From Rheinheimera salexigens (GTDB lineage Bacteria; Pseudomonadota; Gammaproteobacteria; Enterobacterales; Alteromonadaceae), in assembly GCF_001752395.1 (NCBI RefSeq), contig NZ_MKEK01000001.1, forward strand, positions 1,921,259 to 1,985,258: a stretch of 64,000 bases of DNA. The letters are read 5' to 3'. Below, one piece after another: positions 37,786 through 48,588 of this stretch. The position numbers and the translations under genes are program-made. Below the pieces are notes generated by a model that saw nothing but the letters and a program-made list of their open reading frames with translations, had not been told where the DNA came from and did not search any database. Position 1 is the first letter of the stretch, and each line of letters begins with the position of its first letter.

Positions 37786-39684
37786 TTATGCCGCGGCTTT
37801 TACACTCGCAACCCAATTATCAACCCGTTTTTCTAACACCTTAAGTGGTAATGCACCACCCCCTAATACAGTGTCATGAAACGCACGAATATCAAAAGCA
37901 TCACCTAGTTCGGTTTGCGCTTTAGTTCGCATTTTTAAAATTGCTAACATGCCAATTTTATAAGCCGTTGCTTGGCCTGGCCAAACTATATAACGGCGAA
38001 CTTCAGATTGTACCGCACCTTCTGCGATAGGTGTTTTTGCTATAAAATAATCAATTGCTTGTTGCTCGTTCCAGCCCTTACTGTGTAAACCTGTATCCAC
38101 CACTAAGCGCACAGCCCGCCACATTTCAGTCACTAAACGGCCAAAATCAGAGTACGGGTTTTCATATCCACCCATTTCTTTTGCTAGTAATTCAGCATAT
38201 AAACCCCAACCTTCGCTATAAGCGGTAAAACCGGCTTGAGTACGAAAGGTGGGTACAGTGGTAAGCTCTTGCGCGATTGATATTTGCATATGATGACCAG
38301 GATTACCCTCATGATAGGCAATAGCTTCCATCTCATTTTTCGGCATCGATTTCATATCAGACAAGTGAGCATAATAAATACCCGGCCTTGACCCATCTGG
38401 CGTACCAGGGAAATAATGCTGCGCTGCGCCTGGCTGTTCACGAAAGGCTTCTACCCGTTTTACAATTAAATCGGCTTTAGGTAATAAGCCAAAATATTTA
38501 GGTAATTGTTTGTTTATAAATGCTAAGTATTGCTCCGAGTCAGTAATATAAGCCTGACGCCCGGCATCGGTATCAGGGTAAGTAAACTGTTTATCGGTTT
38601 TAATAAAGGTAAAAAATTCTTCTAAACTGCCTTTAAAGCCCACCTGTTCTTTAATCGCAATCATTTCTTCAGTAATACGCGCTACTTCGTCTAAGCCAAT
38701 TTGATGGACTTCGTCTGCCGTTAACGCTGTCGTAGTTGACGCTTTAAGTTGATGATTATAGTAAGCAACGCCATTGGGCTGTTTACCCACTCCGGTAGCA
38801 ACAACAGTGCTATTTTCCATATCGGCGGTTAGCCATTGCTTTAATTCGGTGTAAGCCGGTAAAAAATGCTGCTGTAAATTGGCTTTAGCATCAGCCATTA
38901 GCTGCTTGGCTTGTTGTTCAGTAATTTTATCTGCGCTAACTAAGCTTGCTATTTTTGCTTGTGCATCGGCCCATAATGGCGAGTCTTGCTGGGTATTTGA
39001 GTCAGTAGCATTAGTTGCATCAGTAAACGGAGCACCCGCAAGCAAATTACCTATTTGATCCACAACGCCTTGATAAGCAAATTGTGGCGGCCTAACACCC
39101 TGCTCAGCACTTTGTTTTGCTCGCTTTAGTAGCTCAGTAATAGCTTGGCTAATACCGACTAGCCGAGTGTTATAGGCTTGCATATCTTGCAAGGTATCGA
39201 CTTTATGAAAATTAATCATAATTTGCGGCAGCATGGCATGAATGCCTTGCATTTGAGTGAAAACGTAGCGGTTTTGCCTAAATTCTGCAGCTTCTTTAGC
39301 TAACTCATATTGATAGAGCCAAACGTCATAGGATGTTTGCGCTTCTAATGAAAGCTGTTGGTAATCAAATTCTGTGGTTAACTCTTTAGCGGTAGCCGCT
39401 AACCAAGCCAGTTGCTTATCTTCAGCAGCTTGGGTGACATCATCAATTTGGTCGTATTTATCTTTACGGCCTAAAAACGTCATTTGTAGTGGGCTTTGTT
39501 GCAGTTGTTGTTCGTATTTAGCTTCAAACCACTGATTAAGCCGTGCGGTTTCTGCTGCTACGGTTGCAGCCGATTGGCTTTGAGTGGCATTGGCGCTGGC
39601 TGTTGCGGTTGAATCAAGCGGTGTTGTTGGCTGGCACGCGCTAAGTAAACCCGCTATTGCTATTGCTATAAGTGTTTTACGCAT
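37786..39684 (-). CDS. DUF885-family lipoprotein, putative metallopeptidase
   Basis: 632 residues with a lipoprotein signal peptide (lipobox L-S-A-C17). The DUF885 motif H458-E-G-N-P-G-H-H465 (AYHEGNPGHHMQ) is a zinc-like site related to gluzincins, and ITVPTFRTQAGFTAYSEGWGLYAE with a downstream Glu follows (shown in part). RRYIVWPGQATAYKIG is also typical. Likely an outer-envelope carboxypeptidase-type enzyme; substrate unknown. Confidence 0.92.
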   Translation of the reverse strand: MRKTLIAIAIAGLLSACQPTTPLDSTATASANATQSQSAATVAAETARLNQWFEAKYEQQLQQSPLQMTFLGRKDKYDQIDDVTQAAEDKQLAWLAATAKELTTEFDYQQLSLEAQTSYDVWLYQYELAKEAAEFRQNRYVFTQMQGIHAMLPQIMINFHKVDTLQDMQAYNTRLVGISQAITELLKRAKQSAEQGVRPPQFAYQGVVDQIGNLLAGAPFTDATNATDSNTQQDSPLWADAQAKIASLVSADKITEQQAKQLMADAKANLQQHFLPAYTELKQWLTADMENSTVVATGVGKQPNGVAYYNHQLKASTTTALTADEVHQIGLDEVARITEEMIAIKEQVGFKGSLEEFFTFIKTDKQFTYPDTDAGRQAYITDSEQYLAFINKQLPKYFGLLPKADLIVKRVEAFREQPGAAQHYFPGTPDGSRPGIYYAHLSDMKSMPKNEMEAIAYHEGNPGHHMQISIAQELTTVPTFRTQAGFTAYSEGWGLYAELLAKEMGGYENPYSDFGRLVTEMWRAVRLVVDTGLHSKGWNEQQAIDYFIAKTPIAEGAVQSEVRRYIVWPGQATAYKIGMLAILKMRTKAQTELGDAFDIRAFHDTVLGGGALPLKVLEKRVDNWVASVKAAA

Positions 39685-39715
39685 AATAAAATTACCTTAT
39701 TATTTTCGTTATATT

Positions 39716-39743
39716 GCAAAACCCAGCCTACGCTGAGTTTTGC
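39716..39743 (-). terminator. Hairpin after maeA
   Basis: gcaaaacccagc pairs with gctgagttttgc; on the - strand the one mismatch becomes a U-G pair, giving a 12-bp stem with 4-nt loop, followed by aatat. Likely the maeA terminator despite the short T tract. Confidence 0.6.
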
Positions 39744-39843
39744 TTGTAGTCTAAAAATAATTGTAAGCAACTTTTATCAGTCACTTTGATAAGTAACTTA
39801 CATCCGTAACTGATATAACAAACTTTAAGAGTAATTCTACTCG

Positions 39844-41538
39844 TTATGCACTTATGCGTTTATATTGGCGATATTCAGGACGCCAGAAATTTGCTTCAAT
39901 GCGTTGCTTTAATACCTCATCGTCAACATCTAACGCTAAACCTTGTTGTTGAGCCACTTTAGCCACGTTAAACGCGATAGTTTTACTTAGCTCGGCTAGC
40001 TCAGTAAAGGGGGGCAATAAACCGCCTTTACCGGTGTTTGCCAGAGGTGAAGCTCCTGCTAAGGTTTTACTGGCCGCCCGCAGCATTTCATCACTAATTA
40101 AACGCGCTTTAACAGCCAGCACGCCTAAACCAATACCGGGAAAAATATAGCTGTTATTACATTGGGCTATTGGGTATTGCTTGTTGTTATAGGTCACCGG
40201 CGCAAATGGGCTGCCGGTGGCAATAATCACATCGCCGTCAGTCCACTCTATTACTTGTTCTGGTGTTGCTTCAACTTGCTTAGACGGGTTACTTAATGGA
40301 AAGACGATTGGCGTATCGCAGCCTTTCTTCATTGCTCTTATAACTTGTTCGGTAAACAATCCGGCTTGACCAGACACGCCAATTAAAATGCCGGGTTTTG
40401 CGCAGTGCATAACGTCAAGTAAATTAGGGAATTCACCACTAAAGCTCCAGTTGGCAATATCATCACTACGTTGCACCAGTACTTGCTGAAAGTCTCGTAA
40501 CCCCGGAGTGGTATCAGTTAAGAGACCAAAGCGGTCAATCATAAAGACTTGTTTTCTGGCTTGGCTTTCACTGATGCCTTCGGCCACCATTTGGCTTATT
40601 ACTTGCTCTGCAATACCACAACCGGCCGAGCCAGCACCGACAAAAGCAATTTTCTGCGCTGATAATTTAACATCTTTACTGCGACAGGCGGCCAATAAGG
40701 TACCGACACTGACAGCTGCTGTGCCTTGAATATCATCATTAAAACAGCAGTACTTCTCGCGATAGCGGTTTAACAACGGCATGGCATTAGGCTGTGCAAA
40801 ATCTTCAAATTGAATAATCGCCTCAGGCCAACGCCGTTTTACGGCTTGCAGGAACAAATCGACAAATTCATCATATTCCTCGCCTTCAATACGCTTATGG
40901 CGCAAGCCCATATACATAGGATCATTAAGCAACTCTTGGTTATTAGTCCCGACATCCAACATCACCGGTAAGGTATAGGCTGGGCTTATACCACCACAAG
41001 CGGTATATAACGATAACTTACCAATAGAAATACCCATACCGCCAATGCCTTGGTCGCCTAAACCTAAAACACGCTCGCCATCGGTAACAACGATGACTTT
41101 AACTTTACGTTTAGTGGCATTGCGTAGTACGTCATCTAATTGATGCCGATCTTGATAACTAACAAATAAGCCTCGTGCACTGCGATAAATATCAGAAAAT
41201 TGCTCACAAGCATCGCCGACTGTTGGCGTATATATGATCGGGATCATTTCTTCTAAATGTTGTTGTAATAAGCGATAAAATAGGGTTTCGTTATTGTCTT
41301 GGATGGCGCGTAAATAGATATGCTTATTAATAGCTTCGTCAAAGCTTTTATATTGCATATAGGCGCGTTCAACTTGCTCTTCGATGGTTTCATACCGTGG
41401 TGGTAATAAGCCCGTTAAGTTAAAAGCTTGTCTTTCTTCAGCAATAAAGGCATTGCCTTTATTTAACAGCGGTGTTTCAAGAAGGGCTGAACCAGAATAA
41501 GCGGTATATAAACTAGGTTTAGGGGTTGAACTGCTCAT
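39844..41538 (-). CDS. maeA: NAD-dependent malic enzyme
   Basis: Oxidative decarboxylation of malate to pyruvate with NAD. 564 residues from ATG 41538 (gggaa upstream), matching E. coli MaeA (565); a longer reading adds 13 unlikely residues. Motifs: [56 protein letters not shown] (shown in part), [14 protein letters not shown], and the Rossmann [15 protein letters not shown]. Next to HDOD and Dps genes, no operon. Confidence 0.95.
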   Translation of the reverse strand: MSSSTPKPSLYTAYSGSALLETPLLNKGNAFIAEERQAFNLTGLLPPRYETIEEQVERAYMQYKSFDEAINKHIYLRAIQDNNETLFYRLLQQHLEEMIPIIYTPTVGDACEQFSDIYRSARGLFVSYQDRHQLDDVLRNATKRKVKVIVVTDGERVLGLGDQGIGGMGISIGKLSLYTACGGISPAYTLPVMLDVGTNNQELLNDPMYMGLRHKRIEGEEYDEFVDLFLQAVKRRWPEAIIQFEDFAQPNAMPLLNRYREKYCCFNDDIQGTAAVSVGTLLAACRSKDVKLSAQKIAFVGAGSAGCGIAEQVISQMVAEGISESQARKQVFMIDRFGLLTDTTPGLRDFQQVLVQRSDDIANWSFSGEFPNLLDVMHCAKPGILIGVSGQAGLFTEQVIRAMKKGCDTPIVFPLSNPSKQVEATPEQVIEWTDGDVIIATGSPFAPVTYNNKQYPIAQCNNSYIFPGIGLGVLAVKARLISDEMLRAASKTLAGASPLANTGKGGLLPPFTELAELSKTIAFNVAKVAQQQGLALDVDDEVLKQRIEANFWRPEYRQYKRISA

Positions 41539-41592
41539 GAATGTTTCCCACAGTAGACAGCTAGTCTTAGCTAACAACTAGCTGGTAAAAAA

Positions 41593-42438
41593 TTAGTAGA
41601 TTGTGCTGATCCTTGGATTAAGTACCGACAGCATAAATAAGCCTTCGGTGTTACAAAAATCAATAGCCTTTAGCACATCTGATTGGCTTAAATTTAGTAG
41701 TTCCAACACAAAAGGATCTATTAAATGCTTAGTTTGATACAACTCAGGATGTTGATTGGCTAAAGCCAATTTTACGGCTAAATGAATAATTAACTGAGGT
41801 ATTTTTTTATGATCGAACTTAACACTATTTTGCAGCGCTATTGGTTCAACTATAGTATCGGGTAATTGCCAAAGATTCAGTAGCTCTGCACCGCATTCGG
41901 CGTATGTAAAGCCAAGCTCGTCGAGTTGTAGCTTCCAAGGCAGCGTTATAGCATCATAAGCTTGGCAGCGAAATGCTAGCTCTGGATCATTTTGCAACAC
42001 CACTAACTCACCAATATTATGCAATAAGCCCGCAACATAAAAGCGATCAGTCGGTTTAACATCGCAGCATTCGGCTAAATATTTAGCGATAAGCGCAGCA
42101 TTAATACTTTGCTCCCAAAACCGTTCTAAATCAATGACAGAGGTATCTAATTTACTGCAAGCCGAAGAGATGCCTATACTTAGCACTAAGTTATAAACTT
42201 GTTTATTTCCCAGCACTAATAGCGCTTTATTGATAGATTCAACTTGAAATGACAAATTGAATAAAGCACTGTTCGCAAGCTTAAGCAACTTTGCGGTTAA
42301 AACGGGATCTAGTGCAATTACTTCTGCTATATCATCTAAACTAGCTGTTTCAGAGTCCATTAGCTGTTTAACTCTCAAATAGCCTTCTGGCAATGCAAAT
42401 AAATCTGCTACTTTCTGAGCATATTGCAAGGCTTTCAT
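41593..42438 (-). CDS. HDOD-domain signalling protein
   Basis: 281 residues with an HDOD (HD-related output) domain across about residues 15-210: IAEVIALDPVLTAKLLKLANSA, SINKALLVLGNKQVYNLVLS and YVAGLLHNIGELVVLQ. The metal-binding His-Asp of true HD phosphohydrolases is mostly absent (HN instead), as in HDOD proteins. Stand-alone HDOD proteins act in signalling, sometimes with c-di-GMP; the exact partner is unknown. Confidence 0.88.
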   Translation of the reverse strand: MKALQYAQKVADLFALPEGYLRVKQLMDSETASLDDIAEVIALDPVLTAKLLKLANSALFNLSFQVESINKALLVLGNKQVYNLVLSIGISSACSKLDTSVIDLERFWEQSINAALIAKYLAECCDVKPTDRFYVAGLLHNIGELVVLQNDPELAFRCQAYDAITLPWKLQLDELGFTYAECGAELLNLWQLPDTIVEPIALQNSVKFDHKKIPQLIIHLAVKLALANQHPELYQTKHLIDPFVLELLNLSQSDVLKAIDFCNTEGLFMLSVLNPRISTIY

Positions 42439-42750
42439 TAAACGACATCTCCCCTAGTTAGCTATTGCAATGCTATTGCTAACGTCAAGTTTTACTACAT
42501 GAATTGATTTTACTTGTTTTGGTAGGCTTTTATTAGTGTTAATTAACTTTTTTTAATACTTTAAACCTATTAAAGACAAAGCCGACTATAAAACCGACTT
42601 TGTCTTTATACTTTACACAGATTTTTATAATTAGCTAGGCGCTTATTTAGGTTAGTAAGATTCTAATAACTTATCTTAAGTCGCTAAATATACAACTAAA
42701 TTTGCTTTAAACTCTGTCACTGTTCTGTGTAACTTGCCTATGCAACTTCT
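42439..42750. other. Intergenic, holds an 11-bp hairpin, no gene
   Basis: 312 bp between HDOD and dps genes (both -). The stem taaagacaaag (42571-42581)/ctttgtcttta (42598-42608) has a 16-nt loop containing two copies of ccgac. It lies about 140 nt past the dps stop and has no T run, so its role is open. Confidence 0.55.
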
Positions 42751-43218
42751 CTATGCAACAAGGCTACGTAACATCCATGCGGTTTTTTCATGCACAGTCA
42801 TACGTTGGGTTAATATATCTAAGGTTACTTCATCAGATGCTTTATCACACTCAGGCACAATATTACGGCAGGTTTTAGCAATAGCCTCGTGACCTTTTAC
42901 TAAATCTCTAATCATGTCTTCCGCTTTTGGAATACCGTCTGCTTCTTTAATAGTGGTTAGTTTTGCAAATTCTTTATAAGAACCTGGCGCAAACTCACCT
43001 AAAGCACGAATTCGTTCTGCAATATCATCAACAGCAACAGCTAATTCTTGATACTGCTGTTCAAATAAAGTGTGTAAAGATTGAAACATTGGACCGGTAA
43101 CGTTCCAATGATAATTATGTGTTTTTAAATATAGCGTGTAGGTGTCAGCTAATAATACTGCTAAGCCTTCAGAAATGGCTTTACGTTGTTCTTCATTGAT
43201 ACCAATATTCACTTGCAT
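42751..43218 (-). CDS. dps: DNA-protecting ferritin-like protein Dps
   Basis: 155 residues. Dodecameric mini-ferritin that oxidises Fe(II) and binds DNA in stress. Ferroxidase-site residues at the subunit interface are visible in [20 protein letters not shown] and [13 protein letters not shown], with GSYKEF after them. The N-terminal DNA-binding tail is short ([15 protein letters not shown]), so DNA binding may be weak. gagg 8 nt upstream of the ATG. Confidence 0.95.
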   Translation of the reverse strand: MQVNIGINEEQRKAISEGLAVLLADTYTLYLKTHNYHWNVTGPMFQSLHTLFEQQYQELAVAVDDIAERIRALGEFAPGSYKEFAKLTTIKEADGIPKAEDMIRDLVKGHEAIAKTCRNIVPECDKASDEVTLDILTQRMTVHEKTAWMLRSLVA

Positions 43219-43547
43219 AGATTGCCTCGCTGAATTAATCGTAATTATTAAAATAAACTAGCTTGTAATACTGCTATAAAAATAGCTTATAAAGCGTATT
43301 TTACCGAAGTTATGTCGAAATATGGCAAACGCTTAGTAGTAGTATTGTTCAAGAATAGTTCTATCCTACCTGTTAAAGATATGGTGTTGTTCTAAATAAA
43401 AACAACCCTTTATCAAAAACAATAGCAGATAAGTACCGATTAAGAAGCAATATTTAATAGGGAATTAATGAGGGTATTTGGTAAAATCTAAATTTGCTGA
43501 CAGTACTATTGCTGACAGTACTAACACTGCCAGCAAATTGTTAACGA
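43219..43547. other. Intergenic with tandem repeat and terminator-like hairpin
   Basis: 329 bp between dps and ybiT. The end nearest ybiT has two tandem 15-mers and an imperfect stem (see separate entry). The rest is AT-rich and probably carries the dps promoter; no open frame. Confidence 0.5.
43491..43539 (-). terminator. Stem-loop after ybiT enclosing two tandem 15-mers
   Basis: aatttgctgacagt (43491-43504) pairs with actgccagcaaatt (43526-43539), 13 of 14 bases. The tandem units ttgctgacagtacta (43494-43508 and 43509-43523) overlap and fill the loop; either unit can pair with the right arm. Probable ybiT terminator. Confidence 0.55.
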
Positions 43548-45134
43548 CTAGACTTGAGCAGCAAGATACTCTTCGTAAGTACCAACAAAGTTACGAATGT
43601 CTTGGTCAGTAATTTCGATAATACGACTGGCTAAAGATGAAACAAATTCACGGTCATGGCTGACAAACAATAGCGTGCCTTTATAGTGCTCTAACGCTAA
43701 GTTTAATGACTCGATAGATTCCATATCCAAGTGGTTAGTCGGTTCATCCATTACTAAGATATTTGGCTTTTGTAGCATTAACTTACCAAATAACATCCGG
43801 CCTTTTTCACCACCTGACAATACTTTTACAGACTTTTTAATATCGTCTTGAGAAAACAGTAACCGGCCTAAAATTCCGCGTATTGCCTGTTCATCATCTG
43901 TTGGACTTTTCCACTGAGTCATCCAATCAAATACGCTTAGATTTTCTTTAAACTCGTATTCATGATCTTGAGCATAATAACCAATTTTACAGTTTTCAGA
44001 CCATTTAATTGTGCCAGACTCTGGTTTTAAGTCACCCACTAAACATTTAAGTAAAGTGGTTTTACCAATACCGTTGGCACCTAAAATGGCTACTTTCTCA
44101 CCGACTTCAATGGTCAGGTTAAGATTTTTAAATAGTTGTAGCTGATCAAAGCCTTTATGTAAGCCATCAACTTCTAGGGCTAAACGATATAACTGCTTTT
44201 GTTGTTCAAAACGTATAAATGGATTAACTCGGCTAGAGGCTTTAACTTCTTCTAATTGAATTTTATCGATTTGTTTAGCACGCGATGTGGCTTGTTTTGC
44301 TTTAGAGGCGTTGGCCGAGAAACGACTAACGAAACTTTGTAAATCCGCTATTTGGGTCTTTTTCTTGGCATTATCAGACAATAAACGCTCGCGAGCTTGG
44401 GTAGCTGCGAACATATATTCATCATAATTACCTGGGTATAAACGCAACTCGCCAAAATCTAAATCGGCCATATGCGTACAAACACTGTTTAAAAAGTGTC
44501 TATCGTGCGAAATGATAACCATAGTACTGTTACGTTCAGTTAAGACGGTTTCTAACCAACGGATAGTATTAATATCCAAGTTGTTGGTTGGTTCGTCTAG
44601 CAGCATCACTTCTGGTTCAGCAAATAATACTTGGGCTAACAAAACGCGTAACTTAAAACCCGGAGCGATAGCCGACATTAAACCAAAATGTTGCTCAACC
44701 GGAATACCCACGCCTATTAATAATTCACCGGCACGCGATTCAGCGGTGTAACCGTCCATTTCGCCAAAAGCAACTTCAAGATCGGCTACTTTCATGCCGT
44801 CTTCTTCAGTCATTTCTAAGCTGCTGTATATGCGATCCCGCTCTTCTTTTACCGCCCACAATTCTGCGTGGCCCATAATAACGGTATCGATAACAGAATA
44901 TTGTTCAAACGCAAACTGATCTTGATGTAGTTTAGCGACCCGATGATTCGGTTCAACAAAGACATTACCTGAACTTTGCTCAAGCTCACGGCTAAGGATT
45001 TTCATGAAGGTTGATTTACCGCAACCGTTAGCGCCGATTAACCCGTAACGGTTACCGTCACCAAATTTAATCGAAATATTTTCAAATAATGGCTTAGCGC
45101 CAAATTGCATGGTAATGTTTGAGGTTGAGATCAC
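43548..45134 (-). CDS. ybiT: ABC-F ATPase YbiT
   Basis: 528 residues (530 in E. coli), two ABC ATPase domains without membrane parts, the translation-factor type ABC-F. Domain 1: Walker [22 protein letters not shown], switch His SHDRHFLN; linker with [13 protein letters not shown]; domain 2: [21 protein letters not shown] and [22 protein letters not shown] proteins act in the ribosomal E site to relieve stalled states. Confidence 0.95.
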   Translation of the reverse strand: MISTSNITMQFGAKPLFENISIKFGDGNRYGLIGANGCGKSTFMKILSRELEQSSGNVFVEPNHRVAKLHQDQFAFEQYSVIDTVIMGHAELWAVKEERDRIYSSLEMTEEDGMKVADLEVAFGEMDGYTAESRAGELLIGVGIPVEQHFGLMSAIAPGFKLRVLLAQVLFAEPEVMLLDEPTNNLDINTIRWLETVLTERNSTMVIISHDRHFLNSVCTHMADLDFGELRLYPGNYDEYMFAATQARERLLSDNAKKKTQIADLQSFVSRFSANASKAKQATSRAKQIDKIQLEEVKASSRVNPFIRFEQQKQLYRLALEVDGLHKGFDQLQLFKNLNLTIEVGEKVAILGANGIGKTTLLKCLVGDLKPESGTIKWSENCKIGYYAQDHEYEFKENLSVFDWMTQWKSPTDDEQAIRGILGRLLFSQDDIKKSVKVLSGGEKGRMLFGKLMLQKPNILVMDEPTNHLDMESIESLNLALEHYKGTLLFVSHDREFVSSLASRIIEITDQDIRNFVGTYEEYLAAQV

Positions 45135-45331
45135 AGTGTGTTCCAGAACAGGTTAAGCTAGACAGCCAAATACAAAAAGTGCCGCATTGTACGCGCTTTG
45201 CTGACTAATTTCAAAGCATACCCTGCTTTATCTGCTTAACTTAACCACTCTGAAACGGTTTCGCATCTAATTAACATGTAAATAAAAATTGTTTGCTGAT
45301 TTGATTATAAAAAATACGCTTTTAATTGCAT

Positions 45332-45982
45332 TCACGTATTAGTGTTTAATGCAGTAGCGGCTAAACATAATGCCGTGATCTGCGGCCAATCTTTATTTTG
45401 CACAGCATCATCTGGGATAATCCACGAGCCACCTACACAATCGACATTCGGTAATGCCAAATAATCTTTAACATTATTTGGGTTAATGCCGCCGGTTGGA
45501 CAAAACCGAATATCGGCAAAAGGACCATAAATCGATTTTAAGGTTTTAACACCTCCTGCGGCTTCAGCAGGAAAAAATTTAAAATGACTATAACCCACAG
45601 CTATGCCCTGCATTAATTCTGAAATGCTAGCAATACCGGGTATTAACGGAATACTGGCTGCTTTACCCGCTTGTAATAACTCAGCAGTAAAGCCCGGGCT
45701 GATAGCAAACTTGGCACCAGCGGCAATACATTGTTGTAATTGCTCAGCTGTGGTAACGGTGCCAGCGCCAACAATAGCTTCTGGTACCTGTTGGCATAAT
45801 AAACCAATAGCTTCTAGGGCTAAGGGCGTGCGTAGCGTCACTTCTAAAACATTAATGCCGCCAGCGACTATCGCTTTAGCCATAGGCACAACATCGGCTA
45901 AGTCATTCACCACGATAACGGGGATCACGACACTTTGTTTAAATAACGTTTCTGGCTGCAAAGCCCAATGTTGAAATGACAT
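45332..45982 (-). CDS. eda: KDPG aldolase (2-dehydro-3-deoxy-phosphogluconate aldolase)
   Basis: Splits KDPG to pyruvate and glyceraldehyde-3-phosphate, the last Entner-Doudoroff step. 216 residues from ATG 45982, chosen over a longer reading because aaggaat lies 8 nt upstream. Schiff-base K135 in HFKFFPAEAAGG; NVLEVTLRT, GAGTV and PTGGINPNN are conserved. Four nt after edd; last gene of zwf-pgl-edd-eda. Confidence 0.97.
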   Translation of the reverse strand: MSFQHWALQPETLFKQSVVIPVIVVNDLADVVPMAKAIVAGGINVLEVTLRTPLALEAIGLLCQQVPEAIVGAGTVTTAEQLQQCIAAGAKFAISPGFTAELLQAGKAASIPLIPGIASISELMQGIAVGYSHFKFFPAEAAGGVKTLKSIYGPFADIRFCPTGGINPNNVKDYLALPNVDCVGGSWIIPDDAVQNKDWPQITALCLAATALNTNT

Positions 45983-45986
45983 AGTG

Positions 45987-47840
45987 TTATTCCTTATCCC
46001 CAGTAAAGGCAGGCTGTGCAAAAAACAAACTACAAGCACCCTGCTCGGCACCTGTTAATTGGCTTCGTAGCGCGCCAAACAATTCACGTCCCATGCCATA
46101 GCTTGAAGAATTCAGACTATCAGTCAGATCCGGTGTAGCCGCCGGTCTTTGGCCTAATTCAGCTGCACTAACTAATAACTCTAATAAGCCATTCTCAGCA
46201 TCAACCAATAACATATCGCCGGTTTGTATTTTGGCCAGATTACCGCCATCGATGGCTTCGGGCGTAACATGAATAGCAGCGGGTACTTTGCCCGATGCGC
46301 CTGACATACGGCCATCTGTAACTAAGGCTACTTTATAACCACGATCTTGTAATACGCCTAACGGCGGCGTCAGTTTATGTAACTCAGGCATGCCACAGGC
46401 TTTAGGCCCTTGAAACCGCACCACGACAATACAGTCTTTATTTAATTCACCGGCTTGGAATGCAGCATCTAATTGATGCTGACTAGAAAACACCACTGCA
46501 GGGGCTTTAATCACAGCCGTCCCTTCGCGCAAAGCCGAGGTTTTAATAACAGCCCGGCCCATATTGCCAGATAATACTTCTAAGCCGCCATGACTGGTAA
46601 AGGGTGCTGCAACTGTGCTTAAAACGGTTAAGTCTTGTGATATGGCAGGAGCATCTTGCCACTCTAGTTTGCCATCTTGCATTACCGGTTGTTGGGTATA
46701 ACGGCGTAAACCTGGACCGGCAATAGTTTGCACATCTTCATGCAATAAACCAGCATCAAGCAACTCTCTTATTAACACTGCCATGCCACCGGCATATTGA
46801 AAGTGATTAATATCAGCTTGGCCATTAGGATAAATGCGAGTTAGCAATGGCGTAGCGGCAGATAGCTGGGCAAAGTCATCCCAATTAACGATATAGCCTG
46901 CGGCGCGCGCGACGGCAATTAAATGCATTGTATGATTAGTTGAACCGCCCGTGGCTAATAAGCCGACAATACCGTTAACAATAGCTTTTGCATCTATTAT
47001 TTGGCTAATAGGTAAATAGTTATCACCCAGATCGGTTAAGCGGGTTGCTTGTCGCGCTGCGGCTTTCGTTAGTTCGTCACGTAGTTCTGTACCTGGGTTA
47101 ACAAAAGATGAGCCCGGTAAGTGCAAGCCCATGATCTCAACTACTAATTGATTAGAGTTCGCCGTGCCATAAAAAGTACAGGTACCCGCAGCATGATAAG
47201 ACGCTGCTTCGGCTTCTAGTAGTTGCTCTTTTGTCACTTTGCCTTCAGCAAATTGCTGGCGAACTCGGGCTTTTTCTTTATTAGGAATGCCTGAGGGCAT
47301 AGGCCCTGCAGGAATAAATACAAAAGGTAAATGACCAAAGCTTAAAGCGGCTAATAATAAGCCCGGGACAATTTTATCGCAGATGCCCAGCATGACACCG
47401 CCATCGAACATATTATGCGATAAGCCAATGGCAGCAGACATGGCGATAATGTCGCGACTTAATAAGCTTAACTCCATGCCAGGTTGACCTTGGGTGACAC
47501 CGTCACACATAGCGGGCACGCCAGAAGCAAATTGCGCCACACTACCCACTTCGTTTACTGCCGTTTTAATTAACTGTGGATAATTCTCATAGGGTTGGTG
47601 CGCCGACAACATATCGTTGTAGGCCGAAACAATAGCAATATTAGCTTTGGTTAAACTACGTAAATCTGATTTATCTTGCGGGTTACACGCAGCAAAACCA
47701 TGAGCTAAATTGCCGCAACTTAATACACCTCGGTGTGGTCCTTGCTCGCGCGCATGCGCCATGCGCTGTAGATAATCTGCTCGGCTAGCAAGGCTGCGTT
47801 GAATAATATTGTCGGTTACGCGTTGGATTTCCGGCTGCAT
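45987..47840 (-). CDS. edd: 6-phosphogluconate dehydratase
   Basis: Dehydrates 6-phosphogluconate to KDPG. 617 residues, IlvD/Edd family with Fe-S cluster; cysteines lie in [31 protein letters not shown] and [10 protein letters not shown], as in the family. End motifs [19 protein letters not shown] and [12 protein letters not shown] are intact. aaggg before the ATG. In the zwf-pgl-edd-eda unit. Confidence 0.97.
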   Translation of the reverse strand: MQPEIQRVTDNIIQRSLASRADYLQRMAHAREQGPHRGVLSCGNLAHGFAACNPQDKSDLRSLTKANIAIVSAYNDMLSAHQPYENYPQLIKTAVNEVGSVAQFASGVPAMCDGVTQGQPGMELSLLSRDIIAMSAAIGLSHNMFDGGVMLGICDKIVPGLLLAALSFGHLPFVFIPAGPMPSGIPNKEKARVRQQFAEGKVTKEQLLEAEAASYHAAGTCTFYGTANSNQLVVEIMGLHLPGSSFVNPGTELRDELTKAAARQATRLTDLGDNYLPISQIIDAKAIVNGIVGLLATGGSTNHTMHLIAVARAAGYIVNWDDFAQLSAATPLLTRIYPNGQADINHFQYAGGMAVLIRELLDAGLLHEDVQTIAGPGLRRYTQQPVMQDGKLEWQDAPAISQDLTVLSTVAAPFTSHGGLEVLSGNMGRAVIKTSALREGTAVIKAPAVVFSSQHQLDAAFQAGELNKDCIVVVRFQGPKACGMPELHKLTPPLGVLQDRGYKVALVTDGRMSGASGKVPAAIHVTPEAIDGGNLAKIQTGDMLLVDAENGLLELLVSAAELGQRPAATPDLTDSLNSSSYGMGRELFGALRSQLTGAEQGACSLFFAQPAFTGDKE

Positions 47841-47893
47841 AGCTTACCCTTATTCTGTGTCTAATTTAATGCTGAGTAATAACATGCTTTAAG

Positions 47894-48586
47894 CTAATGC
47901 TCGGCGTACATAACTTCTACAGTCAGTTGCGGATGCTGTAAAAAAGCCCGTATCGGCATCGACTTAACGTCGTTATCGGCCATGGCTTGGTCTAAAACGG
48001 TTTTTTTACCAGCACCCACTAAATGCAAAAATAGATGCCGAGTATTTTCTAGCCGCGATTTAGACAAACTTATACGCTCGTAGGGCGCCGTACTTGGCTT
48101 TACCGCTAATACTGCAGGCGCATCTTCCGCTAAGCCTTCATTAATTTGTTCGCTACAAGGAAATAATGATGCAGTATGGCCATCTTCACCCATGCCTAAA
48201 ATAACGGCATCAAAGGTTGGCAACACAGCAATGCGTGGTAATACTGCCGTTACCCCAGTAAAGGCTGAATCAGCTTTGGCGTATAGGCTGATAAATTTGG
48301 CATTCGCTGCCCTATTTTGTAACAACGACGCTTTAACTAAGCGCTCATTACTGTCGGCTTGATCGTCAGCCAACCAGCGATCATCTGCTAAGGTAATAGT
48401 GACTTTGTCCCAAGCTAAATCAGCTTGGCTTAACTGCTGAAATAAAGCTTGCGGTGTACGACCACCAGATACTACTAAAATAGCTTCTCCGCGCTGAGAA
48501 ATAGCTTGTTGCAAAATTTCCACCAGCTGAGCAGCAAACTGCTTATTTAATGCCGCGCTATCAGCAAAATGATTAAGGTGCATCAT
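47894..48586 (-). CDS. pgl: 6-phosphogluconolactonase
   Basis: Hydrolyses 6-phosphogluconolactone, the product of Zwf. 230 residues, DevB/SOL family: ILVVSGGRTPQALFQQLS, LADDRWLADDQADSNERLV, ILGMGEDGHTASLFP and the end RISLSKSRLENTRHLFLHL. ATG 48586 is chosen over an earlier GTG-type reading because ggagga lies 6 nt upstream, leaving only 2 nt to the zwf stop. Confidence 0.96.
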   Translation of the reverse strand: MMHLNHFADSAALNKQFAAQLVEILQQAISQRGEAILVVSGGRTPQALFQQLSQADLAWDKVTITLADDRWLADDQADSNERLVKASLLQNRAANAKFISLYAKADSAFTGVTAVLPRIAVLPTFDAVILGMGEDGHTASLFPCSEQINEGLAEDAPAVLAVKPSTAPYERISLSKSRLENTRHLFLHLVGAGKKTVLDQAMADNDVKSMPIRAFLQHPQLTVEVMYAEH

Positions 48587-48588
48587 GG

